DNA of 64,000 nucleotides from Aradus depressus. Its lineage: Eukaryota > Arthropoda > Insecta > Hemiptera > Aradidae. Below the pieces are notes generated by a model. The model had not been told where the DNA came from and did no database searches. It was given only the letters and a program-made list of their open reading frames with translations. Of this stretch, positions 31,797-43,900 are shown in pieces (the first letter of the stretch is position 1; the number at the start of each line of letters is the position of its first letter). A program made the position numbers and the translations under genes. Location of the stretch: NCBI GenBank assembly GCA_963662175.1, contig OY759215.1, positions 29,018,066 through 29,082,065 on the forward strand, given 5' to 3'.

Positions 31797-31985
31797 ATAA
31801 TGACTTTAAATAAAAAACCAAAGTAATAAACATTAAGTCAAACCACTTTGTATTTAACTGTAAATAACAAGTATTTAACAAAAAATTAATATGAAAATCT
31901 CAACTTTAATTCATTTCCCATTATCTTTATTATTCTTTTGTCCTCTATTCTTAATTTTAATATCATTTTTTTTTTTTTTTAATTT

Positions 31986-32321
31986 TTATTGTGTTAGATT
32001 TTTTTTGTATAATGTTTGCTTTTTTAAATCAATAGAATTTAGAATATAGTAATAGACATCATTAATTTGCTCTATAGAAATAATCTCTAATATTCTAATA
32101 ATATTACTTTCATCTTTCTCTAATATTATATAATGAACAATATCTTCTTTGAGTTCTCTAGAACAACATCTACATTGATCCTTTTCAAAAATAATTTTTT
32201 CTTTATTTATATATAAACTGATATGGTGTTTAGAAGCCAAACGTAACTGACCTACTGCTCTAATTTTATTGATATGACAATTAAATAACATTTGGCAACT
32301 CACAGAACCAAAAGAGCACAT
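31986..32321 (-). pseudogene. Non-LTR retrotransposon C-terminal fragment
   Basis: The frame contains RLASKHHISLYINKEK and then a cysteine-rich C-x-CC...H motif (CRCCSRELKEDIVHYI), characteristic of the C-terminus of jockey/CR1-type LINE ORF2 proteins after the reverse transcriptase. A similar motif is at 51277-51579. Only about 110 residues survive. It lies inside 31208-32504. Confidence 0.65.
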
Positions 32322-32432
32322 ATTTCTATAATATAAGTTATACTTGGAGTTGAGGATTTTTCTATATAGAATATTTTCTATTTCAATTTTAAATGGCTGG
32401 ATTTTTTTTATTTGTCAAAAAGGATGATCATT

Positions 32433-32457
32433 GGGGGGGGGGGGGGGGGGGGGGGGG
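32433..32457. repeat. Poly-G run, 25 nt
   Basis: Longest G homopolymer in the window, at the subterminal G-rich part of the 31208-32504 element. Confidence 0.95.
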
Positions 32458-32509
32458 TTGATTGAGTTTGCCCCCACATCAAACACGATCTTTCTACGCC
32501 TATGACAGT

Positions 32510-33638
32510 ATGTATTATTGAGCGTAGCTCAATCTTTAGACGACTCGTGTGTTTCGTTTGTGCCCCTCCTGCATTAAAACTATTTATCTGATCCTGATCA
32601 ATTTTTGCATATTGATGGATGTCAGTCACGTGAAGGTTGTTAAAAAATAATTTCGAAAATCGGACGTACCACGGAGGAATAATCACCGAAAATATGTTCA
32701 TCCATAGACTTCAATGCGAAACGTTCAAATTCTTCTCAATCGACAATGGCATGAAGCGCGCGCATGAAATTGAGGTCATAGGTCGAGGTCAAGAGTAAGA
32801 TTTGTTTAAAAAAATAATATATAATATAATAATAAAAAAATAATCAATGAGGAAATAATTATATAAAATCTAAGTACCATCGAGGAATAATCACTGAAAA
32901 AAACAATGAAACCGAGACCATTGATGGAAGACATTGTTGCGGTGCTGCGCGTGAATTAAAAGTTCTCGGCGAAGCCCTTGACAAATTTTTCGGGAGAAAA
33001 AATTATTTTGGACCATATTTTTTCGTAAATAAAGTATATTCCTTGACGATAACCACGTTTTGTGGCATGGAGGGAGCTCGCGGCGTAAGCTGAGCGAGTG
33101 ACCGCTAATGAATTTAAAGTTCAAGGTATAGGCAATTTGAGTCACGGCTCCGCTCAATATTTGCAATTAGCAGAATGCATTGCATACCTAGTATATACTA
33201 CACATAGCGTCTTGAGAAAGGTGGCCTGGGATCGTGTGGGATGCGAAGGTAGAGTTCCAACCACTCACTCTCTTTGATGACGGTTGTGAATAGATTCACC
33301 GCTTAAGCATCATTTGCGGTTTCATTTAGCGTTTCAGGACGAAAGCAATTTATTTTCAAATCGCTACATGTTTCATTGATGGATTTGCTTTCAAACGAAA
33401 GGCAATGAACCACACAAATGACAATAACAATTTCAAAAGGATGTCCAGTTCGTTTCGGCAAGAGGCTAGGCATTTCAGGAAGGTATTTAAGAATGTGTCA
33501 AATTTCGAGGTATGAAGATGTACTCAAATTCTTATTTTTGAAAAATTAGGATTATGTATGTAACTTTTTTCAAGCTTTTCTTAGTGCCTTCAAGAGTAGA
33601 TATACCAAATATTGACCTATCATCACTTAATATTGGCG
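32510..33638. other. No gene recognised
   Basis: AT-rich with short frames (32891-33166 minus). A doubled phrase, ACCAYSGAGGAATAATCAC, occurs near 32669 and 32877 and suggests a local duplication. Confidence 0.3.
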
Positions 33639-33640
33639 AG

Positions 33641-33810
33641 GGTGCCAGTAGCTCAATGCTAGCCTATTGAGCTCAGTATCGCGGGATTAGGATTTTTATC
33701 TTGAAGCCACTCGAGCACTCCGTCCTTTGGATGGGACGTTAAGCTATGGACCCAAGCCTGTGCGATGTCTCAGGTAATCGTTAAAGACCCCCACCCTAGG
33801 TTAATAAACG
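33641..33810 (+). repeat. SINE copy, 5' two thirds
   Basis: GGGTGCCAGTAGCTCAATGC head, damaged B box, then GATGGGACGTTAAGC and GCGATGTCTCAGGTAATCGT; it ends at CCTAGGTTAATAAA. Confidence 0.8.
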
Positions 33811-33814
33811 CAGT

Positions 33815-34020
33815 GCTGTTCTTATGGGGTTTTGAATTTACATATAAAATTTTGTGGAGTTACATTCATTAAATGGGCAGTTATTAGAATTTTGTCTCAC
33901 GCCTCAGCTCTAATTACTCTTCTCATTGGCCGATTTGACTGAAAATCAATAGGTGTCGTTCTTATGGGGTTTTGGATACACATATAAAATTTCGTATTGA
34001 AACATTCATATTACCGGGAA
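33815..34020 (-). repeat. Modular CTTCCCC repeat fragment
   Basis: Two minus-strand modules (GGGGTTTTGAATTTACATAT, GGCCGATTTGACTGAAAATC, ATAGGTGTCGTTCTTATGGG). Confidence 0.6.
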
Positions 34021-34024
34021 ATTC

Positions 34025-35495
34025 AGATTCAGATATTCATATTATCTTGTCCACAGACAAAAAAATTAATAAAAATAAAAAATGATCGGCTTTAGTTTCA
34101 AAAATTTCCTGTCGTTCAATGATTTTGATTAAAAAATTTTTTATACATGAAATTATAGGTTTGTGATAGCTAAAATACAACTGTGATTTTATCTCTAAAT
34201 ACAGCGAGAATACAGCATCGATGGTAGTTTTCGAATTTGTTGTCGAAATGCTTCGATTCGAATTCATTTGTAGATTAGGTGTGTCATTTAAAAATGAAAT
34301 AAGCTGTTCGATATCTCCTGAAATGGGTAAAAACATTATATTATTTACTGTGACAATATGACAACAAATATAGTATTTATTGATCGATATTTTCAGCAGT
34401 TATTATTATTACTATTATATATATTAATAACAATATTTTATAATATCATATAATAGTATATTGAAATATTATATATTTTTTTAGATTTACACAGTTATAT
34501 TAGTTTCTTATACCACAAACTTTATTTATTGTGACAAATTTAGTCTATCGAAGCATCTTAGCCTAAAAGTTTCTTACCGAAAGATCATTTTATAGTTCGT
34601 AATATTGATATTTTAGTTAAATTCACTGCAACGGTAAATGTGATCAATAATGTTGTAAAAATACAATGTTATATCTAATCATTCCATGAACGTAGCTCAA
34701 AAACAGTTCACATCACAGATAAAGAAGTGTGTAGTTGTGTGTGCGCTGCGCGCGCAACAGTCCGACACACACACACACACACGCTTGCACATCAACGAGA
34801 CTTACGGTCTGACATAGCCCCTACCGAGAGCTAAGATGTTTACACATCAAAAAAAATGTCTAGAGTATTTTCTGTCCCCCCACCTGGTTCGCAGGAGAAT
34901 TATTCGCAGGTCTTACAATAAACAGTAAATAGATACCCTGGGAATTTTCGTAGGAGAGGTTGGATTGCATCAAAACTAGGAATGGTATTACGACACAAGG
35001 TATGTTCAATTGTCCTATAGAAATAGCGTGTATGATAAGGATTGGACTCTGGAGGTTTCATCGTGTTACCTCTAGCTTTCCCTTCCCCCCTCGGTTGGGG
35101 ATCGCCTCTGTCTTGTATTCGCCAAGTGTCTTATCGCAATATCTCTTTTTACGCAATCCTTCTGCTTTTCACAAGCCTTTTGACCCGAGTGTCACTGCCA
35201 AGAAAGGAAGCTACAACACTTACATGTTACTTTCTCAAATTAATATTTCGTTTTTTTGTCTTGTTTCAACTAGTGAACAAGCTCCGTGACTTCTTGTCGT
35301 TGGAGAAAAGGAACATGATTGCTTATTCAGAGAACAAGATACTCATCTCAGGACTTGTACCATAAGCTTCCGTAATTGTATCTTCCCAGGGTACAAATTT
35401 GGTAAAACTAAATTATGATGACATGATTCTTTTTAAGTACTGGTAACCGTACCTTCCACAGGGAAAAGGACATTTGGGCGAGGTATTCTTACATA
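34025..35495. other. No gene recognised
   Basis: AT-rich to 34700, then a (CA)n stretch near 34767-34782. 34960-35365 is less AT-rich and open in two plus frames of 107-109 codons, with no motif I recognise. Possible unique sequence. Confidence 0.25.
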
Positions 35496-35499
35496 TCCG

Positions 35500-35915
35500 A
35501 TTTTACTTATACGAAGTATAGAGCAAGTTATGTAATTGGTCGAAAATGCGGTCCAATACCAATGTGAATCCAATACTCTATCAGGTCGATACATTAATTT
35601 ACACCGGCCGAAGGGAAAGGGAGATAAAAGGGGGCTCAACTCAAAACCATCCAATAACTGACGATTTAATAAACATATCAACATGAAATTTCATAATTGA
35701 AGTCAAAACCCAAAGAGGACATAACTTGTTAAATTTCAGCAATATCGACCGAATAAATAAATAAAACAAGCAAATGTGCTAATAAAGAGATTATGGCAAT
35801 GTCAAAATGTCAACACGGGGAGAAATCACCAAGTGGTGACACTCCCTAGTCACTGATTTCCTCTCATTTGTAACTAATCACTGTCACTGTCACTGCTGCT
35901 GCTAAGAAGGTCTCT
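35500..35915 (+). repeat. Modular repeat joined to LINE 3' UTR, duplicated elsewhere
   Basis: 35500-35770 is modular repeat. From 35622 to 35915 the sequence is copied at 39372-39650 with high similarity (GATAAAAGGGGGCTCAACTC to TGCTAAGAAG). On minus the second half is the 3' UTR of the jockey-like fragment at 35874-36215. Confidence 0.75.
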
Positions 35916-36215
35916 AGGCCATTGACGCTTAAGCCGTCGTTGGGGAAGTATGACAGAATGGAGGGCACGGACTAGAGGGTTATTGTGGGAAAATAATTTT
36001 TTTATATTTGGATTTAGCGCATTCATTGACAAAAGGTACGTTAAGGTGAGTGTGAAGAGTTTTTTTGGAGACGTAATAAGGAGCATTGGCTATTTTACAA
36101 AGGATTTTGGATTGAAAGGATTGGATGCGCTGGAGATTGGAAGCCATGGCAGAAGCCCAGAGTTCAAGTCCGTAAGTCCACATAAGTTTTAATTGGATGC
36201 ACACAGTTTTTTAAT
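35874..36215 (-). pseudogene. Jockey-like reverse transcriptase C-terminus, frameshifted
   Basis: On minus, LKLMWTYGLELWASA, QRIQSFQSKILCKIANAPYY, then, in another frame, NPLVRALHSVILPQRRLKRQ and WPRDLL are the conserved tail blocks of jockey-clade ORF2 (family: KPIWTYG-x-QLWG, a FQSKxLR block, an APWYV block, then the RRLKR end). At least one frameshift and an upstream stop make it non-functional. About 100 residues remain. Confidence 0.75.
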
Positions 36216-36219
36216 TTTT

Positions 36220-37538
36220 TCTTGTCAATCAAACTATCACAAAATAAACTATTAACTAGTAAATTTAAATTATTCATACGAGGGCATAAAATTTATACTA
36301 TTTTAAATTATTTATAAATTATCCAAATTAGAAATTTCGGTGTATGTTAATTGTTGTATTCTGTTGATAAAATTAAATGTTAATTAATTCTTAAATAAGA
36401 TTTATTATAATTAAACCTGCTTTCGTAAGAAATACATGTAGAGAACAAACTTCTATTGTTTATTATTATAATAAGTCAATCATTTCATAGAGGTATATTG
36501 TAATTACTGCCTAAAAAAGTCGGTGAATCAAATGCAATGTACTTCCCCAGAATGAATTAATCAATTAAGTGTCCACATTCTTTTTAATTTTAATCGATCG
36601 ATGTAATAGTTGTATTCTTTCAAACTTTAGTATGAAGATTCAAAAGCTAAATCAAATCAAATAAAGATTTTTAGCCCGAATGATCGATTGTTATTAGATG
36701 GAGCAACAACATAATTTGCTGGGGATGTACATGGCCAATGATTCACCGAGAACATTTTTTTCTCATTTCCTATTATTGCAGGTATTATATCAAATAATAT
36801 CAAAAGCCTTTTTAGTCTCAAAATATTTCATATTTTTCTTTCATTTTTATTTTCACCAATCGTAGAACAATATTTTGTCCATTACAGACATTATCAAGTT
36901 CACATACATCTGAAAATTATATTATGATACAATTACTTTACTGCTCATCCTTCCTGTTATTATTATCATTAAAATCAATTCAGGTTAATAACTAATTTTA
37001 TATACTATTATAATTAGATACATTAATATCTCCTTACCTTACATATATATCATCATTGTTATAAAAAGGAAATTTACTTTAGTTAATAAAGTACGTCACA
37101 TCATTCTTAAAAAATTGTTTTCATAAATTCAAAACAGTTTTCCTAGAAAAATTAGATCAATGCATCTTCTAAAAATACTCACTAACAACCATAATCCAAA
37201 AACATATATTATTGATTTAATATAATTCATTTATTACCAAAAAATTGAGGACCCCATTCTTACTTCACTACGTTCTTGGGTAACCTAATATGAAGGTAAT
37301 CAATTCATCGATATCTCAACTACAAACAAAAATCTTTTCGATTATCATTTTTCTTCTTTCAAAAAAAATTTTTTTAACATTAATAATTTAATTATCTTAT
37401 TATTTAATACTATTAATTATTTATAATTTGATTAAACCTCCCATTACATTCTAAATTTTACAATAATCCATTAAGCTCCAATTCAAAATTTCATCAATTT
37501 ATTCTATTAGTTATTTCATATTTTTTAATTTTTTAGTG
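36220..37538. other. AT-rich interval; contains source of an inverted copy
   Basis: 36510-36760 holds modular-repeat ends in both orientations. 36957-37110 reappears inverted at 39652-39780. Otherwise very AT-rich with no ORF. Confidence 0.45.
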
Positions 37539-37539
37539 G

Positions 37540-37632
37540 TATTTTAATATGCTAAGGGTGTCATTATTTCTTTTGTTATTATCCTTAGAGGACATATGTC
37601 CCTGAATAAAGATTATTTTTCATTCCTTCAAT
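37540..37632 (+). repeat. LINE 3' tail fragment
   Basis: GTTATTATCCTTAGAGGACA then GAATAAAGATTATTTTTCAT, as at 22560-22706. Confidence 0.5.
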
Positions 37633-37639
37633 CATGTAA

Positions 37640-38100
37640 AGAAAAATAGAAATGGCCTTCTTCATAATATTTTCTGTGAAAACTCTGCAGCAATAGTGAA
37701 TAGTTCATTCTCAGGAATAGTTATTGCACAACGTAATATGGTGGAACTGCAACCTTTCTAGGCAGTCTCAAGGACCAGTGACCAGACAAGAATGTCATTT
37801 TTGACTAATGTTCCCAGGTCGTTCGTTGTAAGTCACCTGTTGCAGTTGCAACTTACATCGTGACTTCAATGTGAAAAGTGCCCAAACCACTTCGTTATTA
37901 CTGTGTTTACATCCGTTTCAATTTCATGTTTACATCCCCAGCTGCACGATGTATGGGGGAAGTTATGTAGTCTATCAGAAATTTGATGATGAATTATCGA
38001 TGCAGTTTTATTAGGAAAAATATAAATATTTTCCCTTTCAACAAGACTAGTCACGATTACGATACCCGGAAGAAAAAAGACTTTCAAATAACTAGACATT
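37640..38100. other. Modular repeat start and unnamed sequence
   Basis: CCCCAGCTGCACGATGTATG plus GGGGAAGTTATGTAGTC at 37935-37975 is the 5' end of the modular family. The rest is unnamed. Confidence 0.4.
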
Positions 38101-38101
38101 C

Positions 38102-38795
38102 TTTTTGAAAAAAGTATAACTCATAAAGGAATTAATTTATTTAATGCCCTTCCCCACTTCTTGAAATCAATAGATACAATAAAAAAATTTAAATTTCAAC
38201 TAAAAATGTTCATGTTAGGGGAAACCCTATACAAGGAAACGGAATTTTATTCACACTGTTCAAAAAGAATAATATAATCACAATATAAAATCGTGTTTCA
38301 TATCCAAAAACATTATTTGATACAAAGCTTTCATTTTTATTTTTTGGGCAGAGTTCCTCGACACCTTAAAGGTCAGTCCAATGTACCTTATTGTTTTATT
38401 TATTCATTTAGACTTTTTTATTTATTCATTTATAATTGATTAATCTATATATATAATTTTTCATAGGTATATTGTTATAGTTACATTGTTTTCTTTCTTT
38501 TCTATATCTCGCCACATTGGGACCTGATGATGGGACGTAAGAACGTCCCGAAACATCGTTGGGATAAAAACACTTCCGAAGAGTTTTTTTTGAAAAATAG
38601 TTATCTTAATTTTTATTAAATTGAAAAATGTGTCTACTTATTATAAACGTATCATGTATTAATTTGGTTTATGATTCTCCTATATTTTTAAGTACCTATT
38701 TATTTGATCATTTTTTATTAATTTCCTTTTACTTTTTTTAATAGTTTTGTTATTACTACTAATCATAGATGTGTTAGACTCAAGTAGTTATAAAT
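38102..38795 (+). repeat. LINE-tail-like repeat with hammerhead-like core, copy 2
   Basis: Second copy of 4485-5212. It is interrupted at about 38795 by unrelated sequence, and its tail (CCTATTACAATGTATTGATT, TTTAACGGAAATAAATTT, (ATT)n) resumes at 39786-39843. Confidence 0.75.
38519..38568 (+). ncRNA. Hammerhead-like core
   Basis: CTGATGA 38524-38530, extra T, stem II GGGACGT / ACGTCCC (7 bp, loop AAGA), then GAAAC. Stem II is perfect, but neighbouring stem I and III pairings are not clear. A 2-bp stem III (AC/GT) is the best I can draw. Confidence 0.4.
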
Positions 38796-39371
38796 CTAAT
38801 TTTTTTTTTTTTTTTTTTTTTTTTGCATTGGAGGGGGAAATGCTGTGACGCACATCCAGGGAAACTGGATAGTGTGGGACTCGAGACGATTCACCATCAC
38901 CATACCCACTAAAACCCCCTCCTTGCCGATCCTGATTCCCTTCCGCGGAACTGACGGTCTGTCATTACTTCGCGGAAGGGAGGAAGGGTGGCTGGTAACG
39001 CCCCTTCTTCTGTTTTATTACCGCTACTGTTCCTTGTCAGCCCCCTCCTGGAGGGCCAACCCGCCCATGATGAAAAATCGCAGCATAGCGTCCACGTAAC
39101 TGGTAGCAGTCAGTGGGGCGCCCATGCTGCACTCCAGATTTCTCCTTCCCTCCTCAAATCAATATATATATATATATTTTTTCTTTATCTTCTCATTTAT
39201 TGACCCTGAAAAAAACCCTGTCTGGGCATCCGTCCTTCTCTTTTATAATCAAACATTAATGTATTATGCACTGTCGATTTTTATTTATTTATTTTCTTTT
39301 CTTTATATTTATATACATTATTAATTATTTACATTCTTTTATGTATATAGATAAATTTATTTTTGTTTATT
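38796..39371. other. Insertion inside the previous repeat: GC-rich block and AT tail
   Basis: A T run of over 20 at 38801-38824, then a GC-rich block (38825-39150, for example CCCCTCCTGGAGGGCC-like words), with plus frames 38845-39099 and 38988-39203 that carry no motif I recognise. 39160-39371 is similar to 47325-47562 in reverse orientation. Confidence 0.4.
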
Positions 39372-39786
39372 AGATAAAAGGGGGCTCAACTCAAAACCAC
39401 CCAATAACTGACGATTTAATAAACATATCAACATGAAATTTCATAATTGAAGTCAAAACCCAATGAGGACCTAACTTGTTAAATTTCAGCAATATCGACC
39501 GAATAAATAAATAAAACAAGCAAATGTGCTAATAAATAGATAATGGCAATGTCAACACGGGGAGAAATCACCAAGTGGTGACACTCCCTAGTCACTGATT
39601 TCCTCTCATTTGTAACTAATCACTGTAACTCTCACTGCTGCCGCTAAGAAGATTAAGAATGATGTGATGTACTTTACTAACTAAAGTAAATTTCCTTTTA
39701 ATAACAGTGATTATATATATATGTAAGGTAAGGATATTAATGTGTCCAATTATAATAGTATGATTCATTTTAATGATAATAATAAC
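39372..39786. repeat. Composite copy: direct plus inverted segments of the 35.6-37.1 kb region
   Basis: 39372-39650 copies 35622-35915 directly. 39652-39780 copies 36957-37110 in reverse, with a small deletion. The join lies at 39650-39652. Confidence 0.8.
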
Positions 39787-39884
39787 AGTATCCTATTACA
39801 ATGTATTGATTTAACGGAAATAAATTTATTATTATTATTATGCCATGTGACTTTTCCATTTCATATTTCAATATAAATTCGGTA

Positions 39885-40579
39885 ATAATAATGTAATCGA
39901 CACGAAATATAATGAGAGTATTCAAAAGTCCAATTAATGAGTCCTGATTAATTTGCGCAGAGGAAGTACATTACAGGTGATTCACCGACGATTTTTTTAA
40001 GTTGGGGGGTTTCAGTCTTTAAAGTCGTAGATGTCATTTTTTTTAAAAGAAGTTTGATGCCTAGCCAGTGGTGAGGGAAGAAATTATCTGGTTTGACACA
40101 AACGATCTTAAGTTGAAACAAGGAAAGAAGAGAGAAGAGAAAACATAGAGACATCGTAAGAAGGGACCTCGTAAAGTAAGGAAACCTAAGGAGGGTAGAT
40201 AAGATCAGGTTGGAATTAGGAGCACCTAACACAGACACCTAACTGTGGAGTTATGTCCAGTCCATCCTCCCCACGGCTACCCAACCCAACTCACTATTGT
40301 CTCTTATATTCTTTTATTTTTATAGATTTCTTTAACTTTTTTTTTTCTTCTTTGAAAAATAAGAATAAAATAAAATACGAGTCTTGTGTTCTGTGCCATA
40401 GTTCACCGCCCCTGAAAAAAAAAAAATAATAAAAAAATGAAATTAAAAGAAATTTTATTCTACGACCAAAGTAATGCAATACATACACAGTCAATAAGGA
40501 AAGGAATCAATGAATGTCGTACAAAGAAATAAATACAAAAATAAATGAATTAGTGCTATAGTAGAAAAACTAGACAATA
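39885..40579. other. Modular repeat end, otherwise unnamed
   Basis: 39890-39995 holds CGACACGAAATATAATGAGA, GAGGAAGTACATTACAGGTG and ATTCACCGACGA. 40000-40579 has a minus frame (39948-40238) without motifs and A/T runs. The pre-insertion site of the BEL/Pao element is at 40580. Confidence 0.4.
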
Positions 40580-40584
40580 ATGAC
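40580..40584. repeat. Target-site duplication of the BEL/Pao element
   Basis: ATGAC here and again at 47287-47291, directly outside the LTRs. Five bp is the usual duplication size for BEL/Pao integrases. Confidence 0.9.
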
Positions 40585-40902
40585 TGTTGGGATTGGGTAC
40601 AGGTTAAAGAATAAGCCGCTTGGAACACTTAATATATGTTTAGACAACACCTTTATTAACAAACCGCGTAATGACGAAAACAATGTTACTATTCACAATA
40701 AGTCCCTTGACAAACCGCGTAATGACGAATATAATGTTACTATTCACAATAAGTCCCTTTATCACCGCGAACTTAGTTTTAACACTTTTTAGGAACAAAG
40801 CTAGACGCGATCAACAACCGAATGTCACAAGTAGTTCAATCAACAACAAATCGATTCTTTTGGCGAGTTCTCGTATTCACCATCACTCTTCAAGACTCAA
40901 CA
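40585..40902 (-). repeat. BEL/Pao 3' LTR
   Basis: 318 bp, TG...CA on both strands with TGTTG/CAACA ends. Contains a 51-bp tandem duplication (ACAAACCGCGTAATGACGA at about 40659 and 40710). Confidence 0.95.
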
Positions 40903-40916
40903 TCCCGCCCCCCATG
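40903..40916 (-). other. Polypurine tract
   Basis: On minus, ATGGGGGGCGGGA directly precedes the 3' LTR: the plus-strand DNA primer site. Confidence 0.8.
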
Positions 40917-40930
40917 AAGGCTCGGCTTCA

Positions 40931-43900
40931 TTATTGCATTGGGAGCGGGCATAGTCGCGAAAGGGGTCTGCGCACGACCCCGGTGGTCGTCGCGACATCC
41001 GCGACTCTCGTGACCCCGTCTTGCCCCGGGTAGAGCTTGGTGATCCGTCCGAGCTTCCATGATTGCGGCGGAGCGTTGTCGTCCTAGATAAGGACGACCA
41101 GGTCAATCCGGACGTCCACGTGCGGCGAGATCCATTTGACGCGCTGCTGGAGGTGATGAAGATACTCCACTCGCCAGCGGTTCCAGAAGGAGCGAACCAA
41201 GGATTGCACTAGGGTCCAGCGGTGACGACTCGCGGTTCGCGGGGTGTATGAGGTTTCATCCGGAGCCGCGGTTAGAGGGCGGAAGATGAGAAAATGCCCC
41301 GGAGTGAGGAACGCGACATCCGTGGGATCTGACGATGGGGCGTATAGTGGTCGCGAGTTGAGCACAGCCTCCACCTGCGCGGTTACAGTCGAGAACTCCT
41401 CATATGAGAGGCGTTGCTGTCCAATCGTGGCCGCTAGAAGTCTTTTGGACGATTTCACCGCGGCTTCCCACAATCCTCCGAAGTGTGGTCCAGTGGGGGG
41501 AATGAACCTCCAGGTTATCCCTTGCGCGGTAGCCGCGTCTGTCATCGCTGTGCGGTGCTCCTGTGAAGAGAGCAGGGTTCCAAGGCGTTGCAGCTCTCGG
41601 TCGGCACCCACAAAATTGGTGCCGTTGTCTGAAAAGATGGTGTTAGGACGGCCGCGGCGGCTAACAAATCTGCGGAGTGCAGCGATGAAAGTCTCGGTCG
41701 ATAGATCCGAAACGACCTCGATGTGCACGGCCTTTGTCGCGAAGCATATGAAGATGCATATGTAAGCTTTTGAAGCGACGATTCCACGATGTCGTGAGGC
41801 GGTGATCCAGAATGGGCCGGCATAGTCCACCCCGGTGGTGTCGAATGCGGCCACTGCGGAGACCCGTTCTAAGGGAAGATCTCCCATTGGCTGTATAATG
41901 GGTCGCGGACGCAGCGTAAAACACCGATTGCATTTTGTAAGTTGACGCCTGACGACATTGCGTCCGTCAGGGATCCAGTAGGATCTGCGGATAAATGCGT
42001 GCGTAGCGAGCGCGCCAGCATGAAGATTCGCCCGATGCGCGTTCTCAATGATGAGCGTGGTGACGCGGTGATTCTTTGGCAGAAGTGCTGGATGACGATG
42101 CTCATACGCGAGAGGAGCAACCTCCAAGCGACCTCCTACGCGTAGGACGTCTTCTTCGTCAACGAACAGCTTGAGCTGCCGGAACAATCTATGCCGCGTA
42201 TCTCCTTTTCTTGCTTCCGCGAGCTCCTCCGTGAGCGCAGTGCGTTGCACCTGGCGAATCAAGCACGTCGTAGCTTGTCGAAGCTCACCCGTTGTAAGAG
42301 GGCCAGTAAGGCGCGAATGAGTATGAACACTGTTGTTCCAATACCGGCGTATCCACGCGATGATGCGAATTAGTCGCGAAAAGCAGGCGCAACGATCCTC
42401 AATGTTCAAGATGGTGACAGTAAGGAAGGAGAATGTGGGGGGAGCGGCGGCCTCCACCTTAATCTCTTCCTCAGGACCTTCCGTGTCTTGTGAACGCGGC
42501 CAATGCTTTCTGGGTTGCTGCAGCCATGCGGGCCCGGTCCACCACAGGGGGTGATCCCGGATTAAGGACGGCGACAGTCCTCTCGACGCGCAGTCCGCGG
42601 CGTTATCCTGTGAGAGAACGTGGCGCCAGTGCTCGCGCGAGAGCGACTCCTGTACCTCCGCGACACGATTGGCCACGAACGTCTTCCATCGATGTGGCTC
42701 TCCGGCGATCCAAGCCAGAGCGATAGTGGAGTCTGAGAAGGCCACAGTCTCAGTAGTGGGTGCGACGGGCAGAACCTGCAAACGTAAGCGGGTGAGGAGC
42801 TGTGCTGCGCACAACTCGAGTCGCGGAAGAGACACCTTCTTCAGGGGGGCGACGCGAGACTTGGCTCCCAAAATGGTGACAGACACTCGATGGCGATCGT
42901 ATCTGGTACGTAGGTATAATACTGCTGCGTAGCCCTCTTCTGACGCGTCACAGAATCCCACCAGCAAGTGGTTGGCGATGGCCAGGTGCGGAACATATCG
43001 CGGGATGGTGATGTGGTGCAGGTCCGGAAGTTGCTTGTGGTACTCTCCCCAAGAGCGGCGAATGTCTTCCGGAAGTGGCTCGTCCCACTGAAGGCGGAGC
43101 AAGCAAAGGCGTCGAAAGAACGCCTTAGCGCGGAATGTCACCGGGGTCAGCCAACCCGGCGGGTCGAAGATGCGACTCATCTGAGACAGCAATTCGCGTT
43201 TGGTAGTGGCCGGTTCGGCCATTCGGACCGCGTATCCAAAGTGGTCCGAGCGCGGATCCCACACGAGGCCTAACACCTTCAAAATCGCATCCGGGTCCAA
43301 GGACAGCGTTCCGTCTGCGGAGGCGGTAGCACGGCAGTGGTCCGGCGAAAGATCCTGAATCAACGCAGAGTCATTAGCACACCACTTTCGCAACTCGAAC
43401 CCTCCCCCGGCGAGGGCGTTGATAACTTCATTGCGGCGAATGAGCGCGTCGCGGATAGAGTCGGCACCGGTAAGAATGTCGTCCACGTAGGTCTCCTCCA
43501 AGAGCACTTCTGACGCGAGCGGGTACCGTTGTAGTTCCTGATCAGCCAACTCATGTAGCGTGCGAATCGCGAGAAAAGGCGCGGAAGTTGTTCCATATGT
43601 GACGGTGGTGAGTCGGTACTCCTGCATGGGACCATGGTCATCGAACCGCCACAATATGCGTTGAAGATCGCGGTCTTCCGAGCGGATGCGCACCTGTCTA
43701 AACATCTGGCGGACGTCCGCGGTGAAGACGTACCTATGACGTCGGAATCGTAAAAGCAGCGTACACAGGTCCGATTGTAGCTTAGGTCCAGCCAGCGCGA
43801 TGTCGTTGAGCGAGACCCCGGTGGTCGTGCGACAAGAGGCGTTGAACACAACGCGGAGTTTAGTCGGAGGATCATCCGGGCGGTGCACCGGATGATGCGG

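Larger units (their letters stand above)
31208..32504. mobile_element. Probable DNA transposon with nested insertions
   Basis: Ends CATAGGCGTAGA (31208) and its complement TCTACGCCTATG (to 32504). Both subterminal regions are G/C-run rich (GTGGGGGC-type). No clear target duplication was found. Inside lie a palindromic MITE (31530-31796), a LINE C-terminus on minus (31986-32321) and a 25-nt G run. No transposase seen. Confidence 0.5.

Noticed and set aside
31457..31813. Plus-strand ORF of 118 codons
   Set aside because: It spans a MITE with 36-bp inverted ends and has no recognisable protein motif.
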